A stretch of 64,000 nucleotides of DNA, from the NCBI RefSeq assembly GCF_019393635.1, contig NC_057863.1, positions 1,814,501-1,878,500 of the forward strand, in the 5' to 3' direction. The notes under the pieces are model-generated. The model was not told where the DNA came from, ran no database searches, and saw only the letters and a program-made list of their open reading frames with translations. Positions within the stretch are counted from its first letter, which is position 1, and the number at the start of each line of letters is the position of its first letter. The stretch comes from Dromiciops gliroides (taxonomy: Eukaryota; Chordata; Mammalia; Microbiotheria; Microbiotheriidae). This document shows positions 48,301 to 57,900 of this stretch, in pieces. The translations under genes were made by a program, and so were the position numbers.

Positions 48301-48400
48301 AGAATATTGTTTTCCAATTGGATATTTGCATTAACTGTAATGATTCCTTGTAATAATACTAGAATGGCATCAACCATGTACATTAAAATGGAAACCTTTG
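45364..48400 (+). other. ANKFY1: ANKFY1 3' UTR (inferred extent)
   Basis: After the stop there is about 3 kb of mostly non-repetitive sequence, with only short AC/CA runs near 45935-45955 and 46600-46735. I saw no AATAAA on the plus strand here. The best candidate end is an ATTAAA signal at 48382. A 3' UTR of about 3 kb fits the long human transcript I recall, but the extent is inferred. Confidence 0.5.
48382..48387 (+). promoter_or_regulatory. ANKFY1: Candidate ANKFY1 polyadenylation signal
   Basis: ATTAAA, the commonest variant signal, lies in ACATTAAAATGG. A TG-rich stretch starts about 25 bases later (48409-48500), as expected of a GU-rich downstream element. Cleavage would fall near 48400. 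Confidence 0.45.
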
Positions 48401-48404
48401 GTAA

Positions 48405-48965
48405 CTGCGTGTGCGCGTGTGTGTACACATGCATGTGTGTGAGGTGTGCATGTGTGGCATATGTGCACGTGCATGTGTGTTTGTGCATGTGTGCAAGCTC
48501 GTTCACTATGGCAAGAACCCTCAGAGAGACGCCAGGGTATCCAGGCATACCGCATTCCAGACCAAGGAGAGTACAAGCCCAGGGCCCTTGCCAGAGCACC
48601 CAGGGCTATTTTTCTGGGGTCACTTCAGTCTCCTTTGTCCCACTGAGCCCAGGGCTGGCTGGTAAAACACTTGCCTGAACATTTTTTGCAAAGCTTGAGT
48701 AGCAAGGCCAAGTCCAGAGTACTAGGCGTGGGTGTCACCCTTCGCTTTGGCCACTCTTCCTAACGCCTCTGTAAAACTGGGCTGATGATATTGTGCCCCC
48801 TCCCCCCCCCCCCGCCTCCAAAATGGTGCTGGACGTAAGCAGGCCTCAGGAAGTGTGAGGAGTGTGGCCCACCATCCACTGGACAGCCTTACTTCCTAAA
48901 GCCAGCCGGGACCCTTCGGACCCAAGAGATCCTCTCAGCCCCTTCCCTCATTTAATGGGAAATAA
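48405..48965. other. Intergenic region after ANKFY1
   Basis: A degenerate TG/CA tract at 48409-48500, then unique sequence and a C-run at 48800-48814. Confidence 0.5.
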
Positions 48966-49132
48966 TTTTTTTTTTAATTTTGTTTTTTGTTTTTTTGTGG
49001 GGCAATGACAGTTAAGTGACTTGCCCAGGGTCACACAGCTAGTGAATGTCAAGTGTCTGAGGCCAGATTTGAACCCAGGACCTCCTGAATCCAGGACTGG
49101 TGCTTTATCCACTGCGCCCCCTAGCTGCCCCC
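48966..49132 (-). mobile_element. WSINE1-type SINE
   Basis: Antisense copy with an interrupted T-rich start and the head CCCCCTAGCTGCCCC. Flanks are roughly AAATAAT and AAAGTAAT. Confidence 0.85.
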
Positions 49133-49200
49133 AAAGTAATCATGTAAGCTAGTGTTCAGTCAGGCCTCAGCGCCCCCATCACACCACAATGCCCCCATTA

Positions 49201-49450
49201 TGTTGTTCAGTCATGCCCAACTCTTCATGACCCCACTTGGGGTTTCCTTGGCAAAGACCCTGGAATCATTTGCCATTTCCTTCTCCAGCCCATTTTACAG
49301 ATGAGGAAGTGGAGGCAAACAGGGTGAAGTGACTTGCCCAGGGTCACATGCAACTAGGAGTGTCTGAGGCCAGATTTGAATTCAGGAAGATGAGTCTTCC
49401 TGACTCCAGACCTGGCACTCTGTGCACTATGGCGCCCTCTAGCTGCCCTA
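49201..49450 (-). mobile_element. MAR1-type SINE
   Basis: Starts TGTTGTTCAGTCATGCCCAA (RTE/BovB-like tail), then TTTGCCATTTCCTTCTCCAG and GGAAGATGAGTCTTCCTGAC, ending GCCCTCTAGCTGCCC. Confidence 0.85.
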
Positions 49451-50005
49451 GAATGGGTAGACCAATTCATAGCTGTGGCCATGCCTGGAGGTCCATCATT
49501 GGACGACTGCCGGTGCCCACGGATTGCCCTCTTCTGGGCAGATGTGGTCAGCCTCTCAAACTCAGCATACCCAAAATGGGAGTGAGAAAGAAAAAACCAA
49601 AAGGCATCACAGAGGCAGATCACCAAGCAAAACAAATTCCCACCCCGGCCATGTCCAGAATGTCTCAACCTGTACTCTGAGTCCCTTAGCTCTGTCTGGA
49701 GAAGGATAGTGTGTTTTCCCCTTGAGTCTTCACGGGATTTACCCAGAGTCATCCAGCTAGTGAGAGCTAGTAAGTGAGGCTGGATTTGAACTCGGGTCTT
49801 CCTAACTTCATCTCCTGCAGCACCACCTAGCTGCCACTTCCTTCCTTCGAAACTGACATTTCCCTATCTGAGCATAACCTCCCATCCCTCCCCCCTCCCC
49901 TAAATCTATTCTCAGCCCATTCTTCACTACCCTGCTCCAGCCTCAACCCTTAAGTCTGGCTCCTGACCTCCCCATTCTACTGAGAGTGCTCTCTCCAAAG
50001 TCACC
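49451..50005. other. Intergenic, with partial SINE relic
   Basis: An antisense MAR1/MIR-type fragment lies at 49725-49838 (CATCCAGCTAGTGAGAGC to CACCACCTAGCTGCCAC). The remainder is partly L2-like C/T-rich text. Confidence 0.5.
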
Positions 50006-50690
50006 AATGATCTTTTTTTTTTAGTGAGGCAATTGGGGTTAAGTGACTTGCCCAGGGTCACGCAGCCAGTAAGTGTTAAGTGTCTGAGGCCGAACCTGAA
50101 GTCAGGTACTCCTGACTCCAGGGCCGGTGCTCTATCCACAGCACCCCCTAGCTGCCCCCCACAATGATCTCTTTTTTTTTTTTTTTTTTTTTTTTTAGTG
50201 AGGCAATTGGGGTTAAGTGACTTGCCCAGGGTCACACAGCTAGTAAGTGTTAAGTGTCTGAGGCCGGATTTGAACTCAGGTACTCCTGACTCCAGGGCCG
50301 GTGCTCTATCCACTGCGCCATCTAGCTGCCCCAAAGCTTGCTCAAGGTCATATAGTATTTTTTTTTTTTTTTTGCGGGGCAATGGGGGTTAAGTGACTTG
50401 CCCAGGGTCACGCAGCCAGTAAGTGTTAAGTGTCTGAGGCCAGACCTGAAGTCAGGTACTCCTGACTCCAGGGCCGGTGCTCTATCCACAGCACCCCCTA
50501 GCTGCCCCCCCCAATGATCTCTTTTTTTTTTTTTTTTGCGGGGCAATGGGGGTTAAGTGACTTGCCCAGGGTCACACAGCTAGTAAGTGTTAAGTGTCTG
50601 AGGCTGGATTTGAACTCAGGTACTCCTGAATCCAGGGCCAGCGCTCTAACCACTGCGCCATCTAGCTGCCCCCCCAATGATCTCTTAATC
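50006..50690 (-). repeat. Four antisense SINEs in an A-B-A'-B' array
   Basis: WSINE1-type copies lie at about 50012-50157 (A), 50170-50331 (B), 50360-50511 (A') and 50521-50674 (B'). A and A' share unusual variants (CACGCAGCCAG, CTGAAGTCAGG, CCACAGCACCCCCTAG). B and B' share GCGCCATCTAGC. CAATGATCTC, the target text in the underlying L2, recurs between copies. This implies duplication of a two-SINE unit of about 350 bases. Confidence 0.85.
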
Positions 50691-51165
50691 ACAGATCCCA
50701 CAGCCTTTTCTGCATCCCCACTCACCCTTACCTCTCTGCAGCCTTGGACACTGTTGTTAGTCACTCTCTCCGGCTTGATAGGCTCTTTTCTCTGGGTTTT
50801 CAGGACATCCCCTCCCTCCTCTCCCCTGGATGATTTCCTCAGCTCCCATGGACTTAATGACCATCTCTGCTGAAGATTCTCAAGCTACCTGTCCTGCCCC
50901 AACCTGCTGATTTCTGACCTCACGTCTCTAACTGCTCCTCAGACTGGGCATCCAATAGACAGCTTAGACTCGACATGTCCAGAACAGTTCATTCTCTTTC
51001 CCGCACCCCCCCTTCCCTATTACTGTCCAGGGCATCCCCTCCTCCCAGCCCAGGAATCATCCCCTTCCCTGCATCCCCTTCCCGCTTCCATCATCAGGCT
51101 CCTCTCCCCTGGGAGCACTCGACCCCTCCCAACCTTTCCTTTACAGAGGGCTGGACCCTGTACTT
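50675..51165 (+). mobile_element. L2, sense
   Basis: It contains ACCTCTCTGCAGCCTTGGAC (the L2 reverse transcriptase motif DLSAAFDT, here changed) and GATTCTCAAGCTACCTGTCC, then CAACATGTCC-type text, in L2 order. The SINE array is inserted in it. Confidence 0.75.
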
Positions 51166-51179
51166 TGCAGTTGTGAATT

Positions 51180-51900
51180 CTAAATTCTAACCCCCTTCCC
51201 CTCCTTGAGATGGTAAACTATCAGATATTGGTTATACATGTGCAGTCATATAAAACATTTCCAAATCAGACATTTTATACAAGAAAACGAATGGAAAAAA
51301 AGCAAGGAAGAAAGTGAGAAATAGTATGCCTCAGTCTATATTCAGGTAACATCACTTCTCTCTGGTGGCAGATGGCACGTTTCACCATGAACCCTTTGGG
51401 AGTCTTGAATCACCATGTTGCGAGCCAAGTCATCCACAGCTGGTCACAGTACAGTATTGCTTACTGTGTACGATGTTCTGCTTCTGCTTACTTCACTTTG
51501 CATCAGTTCGTGGAAGTCTTTCCAGATTTTTCTGAGAGAATCCTGCTCATCCTTTCTTACAGCACAATAGTGTTCTATTACAAACATATACCACAGCTGG
51601 TTCAGCCATTCCCCAATTGATGGGCATCCCCTCAATTTCCAATTCTTGGTTACCAGAAAAAGAGCTACTATGGATATATTTTGTACAAATAGGTCCTTTT
51701 CTTTTTTGGTTTTTTATTTTTCTCTCTTTGGATATGGACCTAGCAGTGGTATTGCTGGGTCAAAGGGTATGCACAGTTTTAAAGTCCTTTGGTCATAGTT
51801 CCAAATTGCTTTCCAGAATGATTGGATTAATTCACAACTCTACCAACAATGCATTAGGGTCCCATTTTTCTCACATTCCTTTTCATTGTCTTAGAGTGTC
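51180..51900 (-). mobile_element. L1 3' end, antisense
   Basis: Antisense L1 3' UTR and ORF2 end. The minus strand reads RGCPSIGEWLNQLWYMFVIE and EHYCAVRKDEQ, the L1 ORF2 terminus. Confidence 0.85.
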
Positions 51901-52979
51901 TGATGCATAGTAATTAGACACTTAATAAATGTTTCTTGAAATGAATGGAATCAACTTAGAAGCTGTCACCTCTTCAGCATATCCTACCTCTGGGCACCAC
52001 TCCCAGTCCTGGACCATATAAGTAGGGTGCCCAGGGATTCTCATCATCTCTTACCAGCTGCTTTCCTGGACCATATCAGCTCTAGAAACTCATCATTCTA
52101 CAAGATGACATCAACTCACTCAGAAACTCTTGCCTCCTCAGATCCTTTCCCAGCCCCTCAAGCCTCTTCCCCAGTAGACTGTGAGCTTCTTGAGGGCAGG
52201 GCCCAGCTTGTACTTCTTCTTTGTACCTCTAGCACCTGGCACACAGTAGGCTCAATAAATGGTAACTGACCCTCACCTTGACCTTGCCATCACCTGTAAA
52301 CATTCATGAAATTCCTTCATCTGACCAACCCTTCATTTTGCCTTCTTCATCCCTCCACCCCTCCAGGTCTAGGTGTTCCCCCTTTCCCTACCTGAGCCCC
52401 TGGTGAACCAGCTCCAGTCTGCACGGCCTTCTACGTTCAAGCCCCTCATTCTGTCTCTGGTTATGCCCTGCCAGCCCAGTCTTGGCCCCCCCACTGCCTT
52501 CCCTCTGGCTGGTGAAACAGGGCTAAAGTCTCTCATCTGGCTTCCCACCTCATCCCTCCACGGACACTGCTCTCCAAAGTGGCCAGTGTTGTCATCACCA
52601 AATCCAATGGCCTCCTTGGTCTCTGTGTAGCCTTGGACACTGTGGGTCACTCCTCCTTGATCCCCTCTTCTCTCTGGAGAACACTCTTCTCCCTCGCTGA
52701 CCTCTCTTCATTCTCCTTGGCTGGACCCTCCTCCAGGCCTGAACATGCGACTCTGTCCTGGGCTCTCTCCTCTTTCTCCCTGGGGCAGCTTCACTTGGTG
52801 ATCTCCTCAGCTCCCACCACTTGGATTAGCATCTCTATTCTCAGATCTCTAAATGCAGCCCTAACCTCTCTCCTGTTTTCCAGGCTCCCGTCTCCATTCT
52901 GGCCCCTCACATCTCTGCAGACAGGACCATTGTCCTCCGTTCTTCAAGTCCTAGGTATCCATTTAAGAGAGAAGGAAAG
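51901..52979 (+). mobile_element. L2 copies, sense
   Basis: At 52160-52270 there is an L2 3' end (GACTGTGAGCTTCTTGAGGG to GGCTCAATAAATGG). At 52355-52965 a second L2 carries CCTTGGACACTGTGGGTCAC and CTTGGTGATCTCCTCAGCTC. Confidence 0.65.
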
Positions 52980-53134
52980 GGGCAGCTAGGTGGCGCAGTG
53001 GATAGAGCACCGGCCCTAGAATCAGGAGTACCTGAGTTCAAATCTGGCCTCAGACACTTAACACTTAACTAGCTGTGTGACCCTGGGCAAGTCACTTAAC
53101 CCCAATTGCCTCACTTAAAAAAAAAAAAAAAAAA
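52980..53134 (+). mobile_element. WSINE1-type SINE with target duplication
   Basis: Near-consensus sense copy (GGGGCAGCTAGGTGGCGCAG) with a 17-A tail. It is flanked by AGAGAAGGAAAG on both sides (about 52968 and 53134). The high match suggests a young insertion. Confidence 0.92.
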
Positions 53135-53880
53135 GAGAAGGAAAGCTTTGCACCAGGCCTGGCCTGAGAGGTGCGGTCTGAAAGATGTCTGGTGGAGCTT
53201 CTCCCACTGCCCCAGCTTTTCTGGGTACAGTGTGGGCAAGGGCTGGTGCCTGGAACTTCAGTCCTGGGTCAGAGGTCAGCAGAAACAAACCTATTTCCAA
53301 ACGTTGCTCTCGTCACTGGGGACTGCCTCCCAGGGAAGTTTCAGCCATGTTTCACCTTACCCCTGAATCTCCCCCCAGGTCTGTAACCAAGATCAAATCA
53401 ACTTATCACTGTTCATGGATAGGGCATGTCAACGTACTCCCCTACAGCCCCAACCACCCTCCCTGTAACTACTACTCCCCTTTGTGTGTTGTGTCCTGTG
53501 CACACCACTTTGGGGCAAGCATATTGTCAATTTATCAGTCTCTTCCGATAAGGGATTAATAAAATGGCTCCCTGGCTTCTCAGGGCACAAAGAGAGCACA
53601 TGGCTAATTTTCCAGGCTTTTATTCCTTTTCAGTAAGAGGTGGGTCCTTATACATCAATCAAATCTAACTGGTTCATGTCATCAAAGGTGGGTTACATCA
53701 GGTCAGAAGGACTGCACTACCCCCTTAATTCTGGACAATATCCATATGTGATAATCAATCTAAAGAATTTGGACCCCACCCAGACTGAGCCAGAACACTG
53801 GGTGTGGTCCTGAGAGGGCTGCAAATCTAGCTGACAGCAAAGGCTCTGTCTGGTTCTTTTTTATGACCACAGATACATTA
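53135..53880. other. Intergenic, unclassified
   Basis: Unique-looking sequence. The part at 53560-53860 has an AT-rich, LTR-like composition, but no ends, TATA box or target duplication could be fixed. Confidence 0.35.
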
Positions 53881-54774
53881 ATAAAGCATTTATTTTAAAA
53901 ATATTTTCCCAATTACGTATAAAAGTTTTTAACATTCTTTTAAAAAATATTTCAGTTGCAAATTCCTCCCCCTCCCTGAGAAGGCAAGCAACTTGATATA
54001 GGTTACGCATGTGCAGTCATGCAAACATTTCCATCTTAGTTTGTGGAAGAAAACAGACAAGAAGAAAGTGAAAGAGTCCGCTGCGCTGCTAGTGTTTGCC
54101 TGACAGTGCCTGGCACACAGTGAGCACTGAGGAATGGTGGGGGCGCTGGCTGCTGCCAAGGTGGGTCGAGGGTGGCCACAGCTCTTGTGTCTGCCCTCAA
54201 GGCTAGCCTTCCCAGGGTGGCTGCTTTCAGGGGCAGAGGCAGCCCTACTCGCATTGGACTCTCAATTACTCAGCTTATTCAGCACCCAGCACCATGCTAA
54301 GCTCTGAGGCTTTTGTTGCTAAAACGGTCACCCAGGCGCCCAGAAGCTGCCCGGGGCTTCCTGTTCCCTTTGAACTCTCACAGACCTTGGCCTTGCTCCT
54401 GCTCAGCCCCGAGAGCCCCACAGACCCTTGACCCAACTTGGCGGGGCCACGGGGTGGGGGTGGGTTGGGGGGGTGGGCAGAGGGCTGGGCCAAGAGTGAG
54501 AGGCTAGGGCTCCGGTGCCTGCCCTGCTAGAACTCCATGGTGCCCCCAGTGGTCACTTCACCCCTTGGAGGACCCTCCTCCCAGAAGCCCCATGGAGGGA
54601 GGGTGCCTGGGCCAGCCAAGTCTTCAGAAGCTCCCTGAGGGCAGGAATTTGCTTTTCTTTCTCTTCCCTCTCCCCCCCCTCCCCCGCCCCCTTTCCCTCC
54701 CTGATCCTAGAACTCCCAGGCCCCTTTGTTCCTCTGTCCTGGCCAGGACTGTCTGAAAGAGGCTCCCAAAGCCC
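53880..54774 (-). other. Probable CYB5D2 3' UTR and downstream region
   Basis: On the minus strand below the stop, unique sequence runs from 54774 to about 54100 and then enters an L1 3' end. AATAAA on the minus strand occurs at 53894-53889 (in the L1 tail) and at 53623-53618. Which of these ends the transcript cannot be told from sequence alone. Confidence 0.3.
53885..54090 (-). mobile_element. L1 3' UTR fragment, antisense
   Basis: CCCAATTACGTATAAAAGTT, then CAACTTGATATAGGTTACGC and GAAAACAGACAAGAAGAAAG, as in the antisense L1 3' UTR. Truncated. Confidence 0.7.
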
Positions 54775-54988
54775 TTAGTCTTGCAAGGTGCAGCTGCTGG
54801 CCAGCGGGGAGCAGCCCGCATACTCTTGCAGGCTTGGGTTGTCCAAATCACCACGATCGCCATGGCCGGCAGAGCTTGCCTGGCCTGTGGGTGGCCCTGT
54901 GGTTCTCACACACACACAGCGTGGCTTCTTTCCACCTGGCTGATACAGCTTCCTGGGGACCCCCGTCCAGTCTCTGCTCACGCCTCCA
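54775..54988 (-). CDS. CYB5D2: CYB5D2 exon 4 with stop
   Basis: It encodes [19 protein letters not shown] through [12 protein letters not shown], then TAA at 54777-54775. Conserved features are the GVSRDWxGVPRKLY motif and the [10 protein letters not shown] motif. The acceptor is TCTGTCTGCAG. The reading frame continues upstream past the acceptor, but that part is intron. Confidence 0.95.
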
Positions 54989-57900
54989 CTGCAGACAGAA
55001 GAGCAAAAAGTCAGCCTCTGGATGGGCACGAGACTTGGCCTTCCAGACCCAAGGGTCTCCCAAGGAGTGGACAAGACGGGGAGGAGGTGGGCATCTAGCT
55101 CCTGGATGACAGCCACTCACTTTTTCAATGTTATGAGCATCCCAAGGGTGTGTGAGATGGGGGTGTGGAGTCCAAGGCCCTGGGTTCAAATCTGACCCCT
55201 GCCACTTACTACCTATGGGGGCTTAAGAGAAGAGGAGGAAGTCAAGGCAGAGTCTGGGTGAGCACTGATGGCTGAGGCTGTGATATGGGGGGAGGGAATA
55301 GAGAAGGGAGGGGGGAACCCAGAGGGAGAGGCTGGTCAGCAGGGTCCACTGCTGCAGAGGGGCCCCAAAAGATGAGGCCCAAGAAGAGGCCTCAGACCAG
55401 GCAGTGAAGTGATAACCATTAACTCCAGAGGGAGCAATAGGTCAGGGCCAGCTTGGAAGAAACACTGAGGGGCGCAGAGAAGTGTAGACAGCGAGTAGGG
55501 CCTTTTTCTAGGTGGCTGGAGAGATGGAGGGAGCCAGGCTGAGAAGAGGGCAGATCCTTGGGGTCTTTGAGAAAGGTTGCAGGTGTTAAGGGCTGAAATT
55601 CTAGCTAGTCTGTCTAAAATATCCAATGAGTGGTCGCCAATAAATTATAAGCTTTAGCAAGAGTTAGGCTTTTAAGCATTTATTAAGGAGAATAAGAATT
55701 TGGTAAAGAGAGAGAGAAAGGCCTAGATTCCTATCTATTAAAGGGAGAGCACATTTCTAGCTCCCTTCTCCACTAGCATCCTCAGGAAAGAGCGCGAGAC
55801 TGAGCGCCAGTCTCTTCCTTCCTCCTCCCACTAGCCCACGTCACTTCCTGACACCAAAGAAAAGACTCCTGGTCTTGCCCTCAAAGACCTTCGCTTCATG
55901 GGCGGAACTCTTCTACAGTAAGTCTCCAGCAGGGGGCGTCATTCCAATCGTTACACAGGAAAGGGACCATGGAAGAGGGAGAGGGAGAGGGAGAGGTGGC
56001 AGGTGGAGGAGATCAGGCTGCTGGAGCAGATGGGGGACGGCTTCCAGGGCCTTCGGAGAGGCTGGCCATTGATGAAGGGACAGCAGTGGGGGCCAGGAAG
56101 CAGGGAGCTCCCACCCAAAAAGTACAGCTCGGAGTGGGCTTGGGGGGAGTCTGGTGGGGGGAGACATCAGGGGAGGGGACCCAACATCTTTGATGAGGAT
56201 TTGGTATCCAAGATGTACAAACAACAAATGGATAAGGCCCTCCCCGATAGATAGGGAGTCTGAGAATTTCCCAAATCAGCTCTAGGAATCCATGTTCCCA
56301 GTAATTAATTATAAGAGAAATTAAACCAAGAAACAACCCTCAGTCTTCACCTAACACCTAGCAACTGGTAAAGATGATAAACAGTGGGAACAATTCCTGT
56401 TGGCAGGTGGGAACAAGCACACTGAAGCGTCATTGGTAGAGCTGTGAATTAGTAAAATCATTCTGAAAAGCAATTTGGGATTATGCAGATAAAAAGGCTA
56501 AACCATTCCTGTCCTTTGAACTAGGGATTCCGCTGTCCAGCATAACTCCCCCAGGTCACTAACAAGAAAGGCTCCCCCCACATTAAGATGTTTAATATAG
56601 CAGTGTTTCCCACACTCCTGTTTGAGCCAGAGTCACTGGGACAGAGGAGAAAGACTGGAGCCACAGGGCCTGGGATCAAATTCTGCCTTTGCTATTCACT
56701 ACCCCCTGGGACTTGAGGCAAGTCACCTCACCTGCCTGGGCCTCAGTTTCCTTCTCTAGGATGGGGGCATCACAGTGCAGAGCACCAGGCCTGGAGTCAG
56801 GAAGTCCTGATTTCAAACCCAGCCTCAGACACCTAATAGCTGTGTGACCCTGGGCAAGTCACTTCGCCTAACCTGCCTCAATTTCCTCATCTGTAAAATG
56901 GGGACAATAACAGCCCCTCCCTCTCAGGAATGTTGTGAAGACTGAAGGAGACAATAATCGTAAAGCACTTAGCACAGTTCCCAAACACAGTAAACACTAT
57001 ATAAATTCTAGCTATTATTCTAATTATTAATAATTAGAGGAAGGGAACATGTATTTATTAAGCACCTACTATATGCCAGGCACTGCACCAAGTGCTTTAT
57101 AAATATGATCTCATTGAATCCTCACAACAACCCTGTCATCTTAGAATTCGCTCAGGAAACTGAGGCTCAGATAAAGGATGATACATGTGAGAGAAAAGGT
57201 CTCAAGAGCTTCCAAAGGACTCTGCCAGACCCAAGCAAGGAGCCTTAGCTCCCCCGAGATGCCCCAGATTGCAGCCAAGCAGCTGCTCCTGGAGAGAAGG
57301 GGGTGCCTACTAGGCTTCCTGCCCATTTACCTCTGCTTGGAGCACCAAAATCGGCCTGGGCTGTCTGAGCTCCACTCTGAGTTACACGCAGGGAATTGCT
57401 GTCGCTGCTGGTCTTCTGCCTCCCTGGTCTCAACTCCCTGGGCCATGGCAGCCTCGGCCAGGATGAGTGCAGGAGTGGGCTCTCCATTCTCCTCATAGAA
57501 CCTTCCAATCAGCTTTCCTGGGAGGCAACAGAACATCAACATGAGAACAACAGGGGCTAGGGCTGGCTACCCTTGGCCCCCCGCAGAGCTTGACCAGTCT
57601 CACAGACACATGTCCCAATCATCTGAGCCAGATGAGTGCCACAGCTTCCCTCCACCATCTTGCTAGGCAAAGTCCCCCAGTGATGGCCCCTTACTCAATT
57701 CTCAAGTGTCTGAGGGCAGGGACCCCATCAGCCTCAATCCCTGGAACAATTCCTCTGGGTCAGTGAAGGTCCTTTATGGACTATGTGCTTGTGGGTGGTC
57801 AGCACTGTGATCGATGCTGGGGAAAAGGAAGCACTGCTCCTTTCCTTAGGCTGCTTATAGTTCAGTTAGAGAGGCATAACGGTATGAGTGGCGATGTACA

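Noticed and set aside
50006-50690. CRISPR-like or satellite array
   Set aside because: The repeated units are recognisable SINEs with T-runs and tRNA-like heads, in a vertebrate genome.
53560-53860. A third or fourth solo LTR
   Set aside because: Only AT-rich composition and a possible AATAAA on the minus strand support it. No termini or target duplication were found.
54989-55116. Upstream extension of the CYB5D2 last-exon reading frame
   Set aside because: The conserved family sequence starts exactly at the AG acceptor, and the extension has no similarity to CYB5D2.
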